Shown here: one piece after another, positions 63,369-64,000 of the stretch | Numbering within the stretch: the first letter of the stretch is position 1 | Layout: each line of letters starts with the position of its first letter | Assembly: GCA_963799045.1 (NCBI GenBank) | Contig: CAWCVN010000003.1 | Span: forward strand, 17,202-81,201 | Direction: 5' to 3' | Length of the DNA stretch: 64,000 bases | Source: DASRSS01 sp963799045 | GTDB taxonomy: Bacteria; Actinomycetota; Actinomycetes; Mycobacteriales; Jatrophihabitantaceae | Notes under the pieces: generated by a model | Told to the model about the DNA's origin: nothing | What the model saw: the letters and a program-made list of their open reading frames with translations, nothing else | Database searches by the model: none | Program-made: the position numbers and the translations under genes

Positions 63369-63995
63369 GTGAAGTTGCTAGCGCACCGCGGGTTCTGGGC
63401 TGACGGCTATGAGCGCAATTCCCTCGAAGCCATCGTCGCCGCCGGCAAGAACGGATACGGGGTCGAAACCGATATCCGCGACCGCGGCGGCGAAGTTGTT
63501 ATCTCGCATGACATGCCGGCGGCCGGGACGACGACGTTGCGCGACGTGCTGGCAACCGCGGGCGACGCCGCCTGTCAGCCGCTGGCTCTGAATGTGAAGG
63601 CAGATGGTCTTGCCGAGGCGACCGCTGCACTGCTTGCCGAGTTTGAGATCCCCAACGTCGTTGTGTTCGACATGTCGGTGCCGGATCACCTCGCCTGGCT
63701 CGAGGCCGGCGTTGCAACTCTCGCGCGCTGGTCCGACATCGAGCCATCGCCCGTACTTGCCGACGCATCTGCCGGTGTCTGGCTGGACTCGGTGCACCGA
63801 GACCTCTGGTGGAACCCCGCAGAGCTGACATCGGTCGTGGAGTCCGGGCGCCTCGTCGCGTTCGTGTCGCCCGAACTGCACGATCGCCAGCACTTGGGGG
63901 TCTGGGCCCACATCCGCGAGCGCGGTTGGAACCACTACGACACCGTGTTGTTGTGCACAGATTTTCCCGACTCGGCCGAGAGGTTCTTCGCATGA
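63369..63995 (+). CDS. Glycerophosphodiester phosphodiesterase-like (GDPD) protein
   Basis: 208 aa from GTG at 63369, overlapping the wavE-like stop. TIM-barrel start VKLLAHRGFW (H6, R7), N17, E33 and D35 in GVETDIRD, and H47 in ISHD match the GDPD catalytic set. It is shorter than typical GDPD (about 240 aa), and members within surface-glycan clusters may act on polysaccharide-linked phosphodiesters. The stop overlaps the ATG of a further gene, so it is part of a coupled run with the wavE-like gene. Confidence 0.82.
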   Translation: MKLLAHRGFWADGYERNSLEAIVAAGKNGYGVETDIRDRGGEVVISHDMPAAGTTTLRDVLATAGDAACQPLALNVKADGLAEATAALLAEFEIPNVVVFDMSVPDHLAWLEAGVATLARWSDIEPSPVLADASAGVWLDSVHRDLWWNPAELTSVVESGRLVAFVSPELHDRQHLGVWAHIRERGWNHYDTVLLCTDFPDSAERFFA

Positions 63996-64000
63996 CGATC
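63992..64000 (+). CDS. Partial CDS at the window end
   Basis: ATGACGATC overlaps the GDPD-like stop (ATGA), the same coupling seen in the gene before. Only three codons (MTI) are visible, so the product is unknown; it probably continues the surface-glycan operon. Confidence 0.45.

Larger units (their letters stand above)
61024..63372 (+). pseudogene. WavE-like polysaccharide synthesis gene split by an IS256 element
   Basis: ATG at 61024, after GGTGGAG, opens MLQSNDVSVV; after the insertion the same frame goes on from 62530 as LAGPISQHSQAAAAVRRYLP, then AELIVSTWRG, LRLRSDTILTGTGF and so on to TGA at 63372. Joined, with one copy of the 8-bp duplication removed, the protein is 290 aa and resembles WavE family proteins of lipopolysaccharide core synthesis ('VVLAGP...STW.G', 'K.RSD'). 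The downstream part alone could start at GTG 62629. Its stop overlaps the GDPD-like start (GTGA). IS insertion should abolish the full-length product. Confidence 0.8.

Overview
The window is about 64 kb of very GC-rich DNA from a flagellated actinobacterium. GTG starts and 4-base GTGA/ATGA overlaps are frequent. Genes at 0.1-21 kb follow the order of Mycobacterium tuberculosis Rv3662c to Rv3683, and the block around 43-49 kb (purA, DUF3151 gene, fba) recalls Rv0357c-Rv0363c. A complete flagellar filament module with CsrA and FliW argues against Mycobacterium and for a motile lineage such as Jatrophihabitans or another former Frankineae/Kineosporiales member. The genus is an inference, not a demonstration.

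Layout. 0-21 kb is a conserved core: S53 peptidase, holin-like membrane protein, EphE-like hydrolase, OafA-type acyltransferase, MarP protease, CoA-type Nudix, endonuclease III, Crp, an inserted DUF222-HNH gene, a coupled RidA/Nudix/metallo-beta-lactamase operon, two Get3/ArsA-like ATPases, a PonA2-type penicillin-binding protein, YqeY and a metallophosphoesterase. The whiB4/wblA gene usually found between the ATPases and the PBP is absent. 21.2-23.2 kb is a small integrated element: tRNA-Pro(CGG) plus a perfect 117-bp direct repeat, paired putative integrase arm sites, and a DUF1778/GNAT toxin-antitoxin pair, with no integrase. 23.3-49 kb is housekeeping and metabolic: GntR plus lactate permease, Ski2-like helicase, tRNA-Arg and tRNA-Ser, MprF-like protein, TetR/MFS pair, serine dehydratase, Ohr, purB, purD, purA, TrpB2, an acyl-CoA synthetase and fba.

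49-58.4 kb is the flagellar filament module: csrA, fliW, flgL, flgK, flgN on the minus strand; then a FliA/WhiG sigma factor, two nearly identical flagellins, fliD, fliS and a FliT-position protein on the plus strand. Both flagellin leaders carry a FliA-type promoter (TCAA-N15-GYCGATAR) followed by two hairpins that place GGA in the loop, the second masking the Shine-Dalgarno. This is the layout expected for CsrA repression relieved by FliW. A third FliA-type promoter precedes a glycosyltransferase gene, suggesting that filament glycosylation belongs to the same regulon. 58.4-64 kb is a glycan locus with that glycosyltransferase, an unknown 510-aa protein, a WavE-like gene split by an IS256-family element (8-bp target duplication), and a GDPD-like gene.

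Quality caution. Several genes, including essential purA and fba, contain single-base frame shifts, nearly all extra G or C in short runs and clustered at 43-49 kb, with others at 35.7, 55.7 and 61-62.4 kb. These look more like consensus errors than pseudogenes, so those genes are annotated over their corrected extent. Intergenic regions carry several pairs of long palindromes with matching arms, mostly at gene 3' ends.
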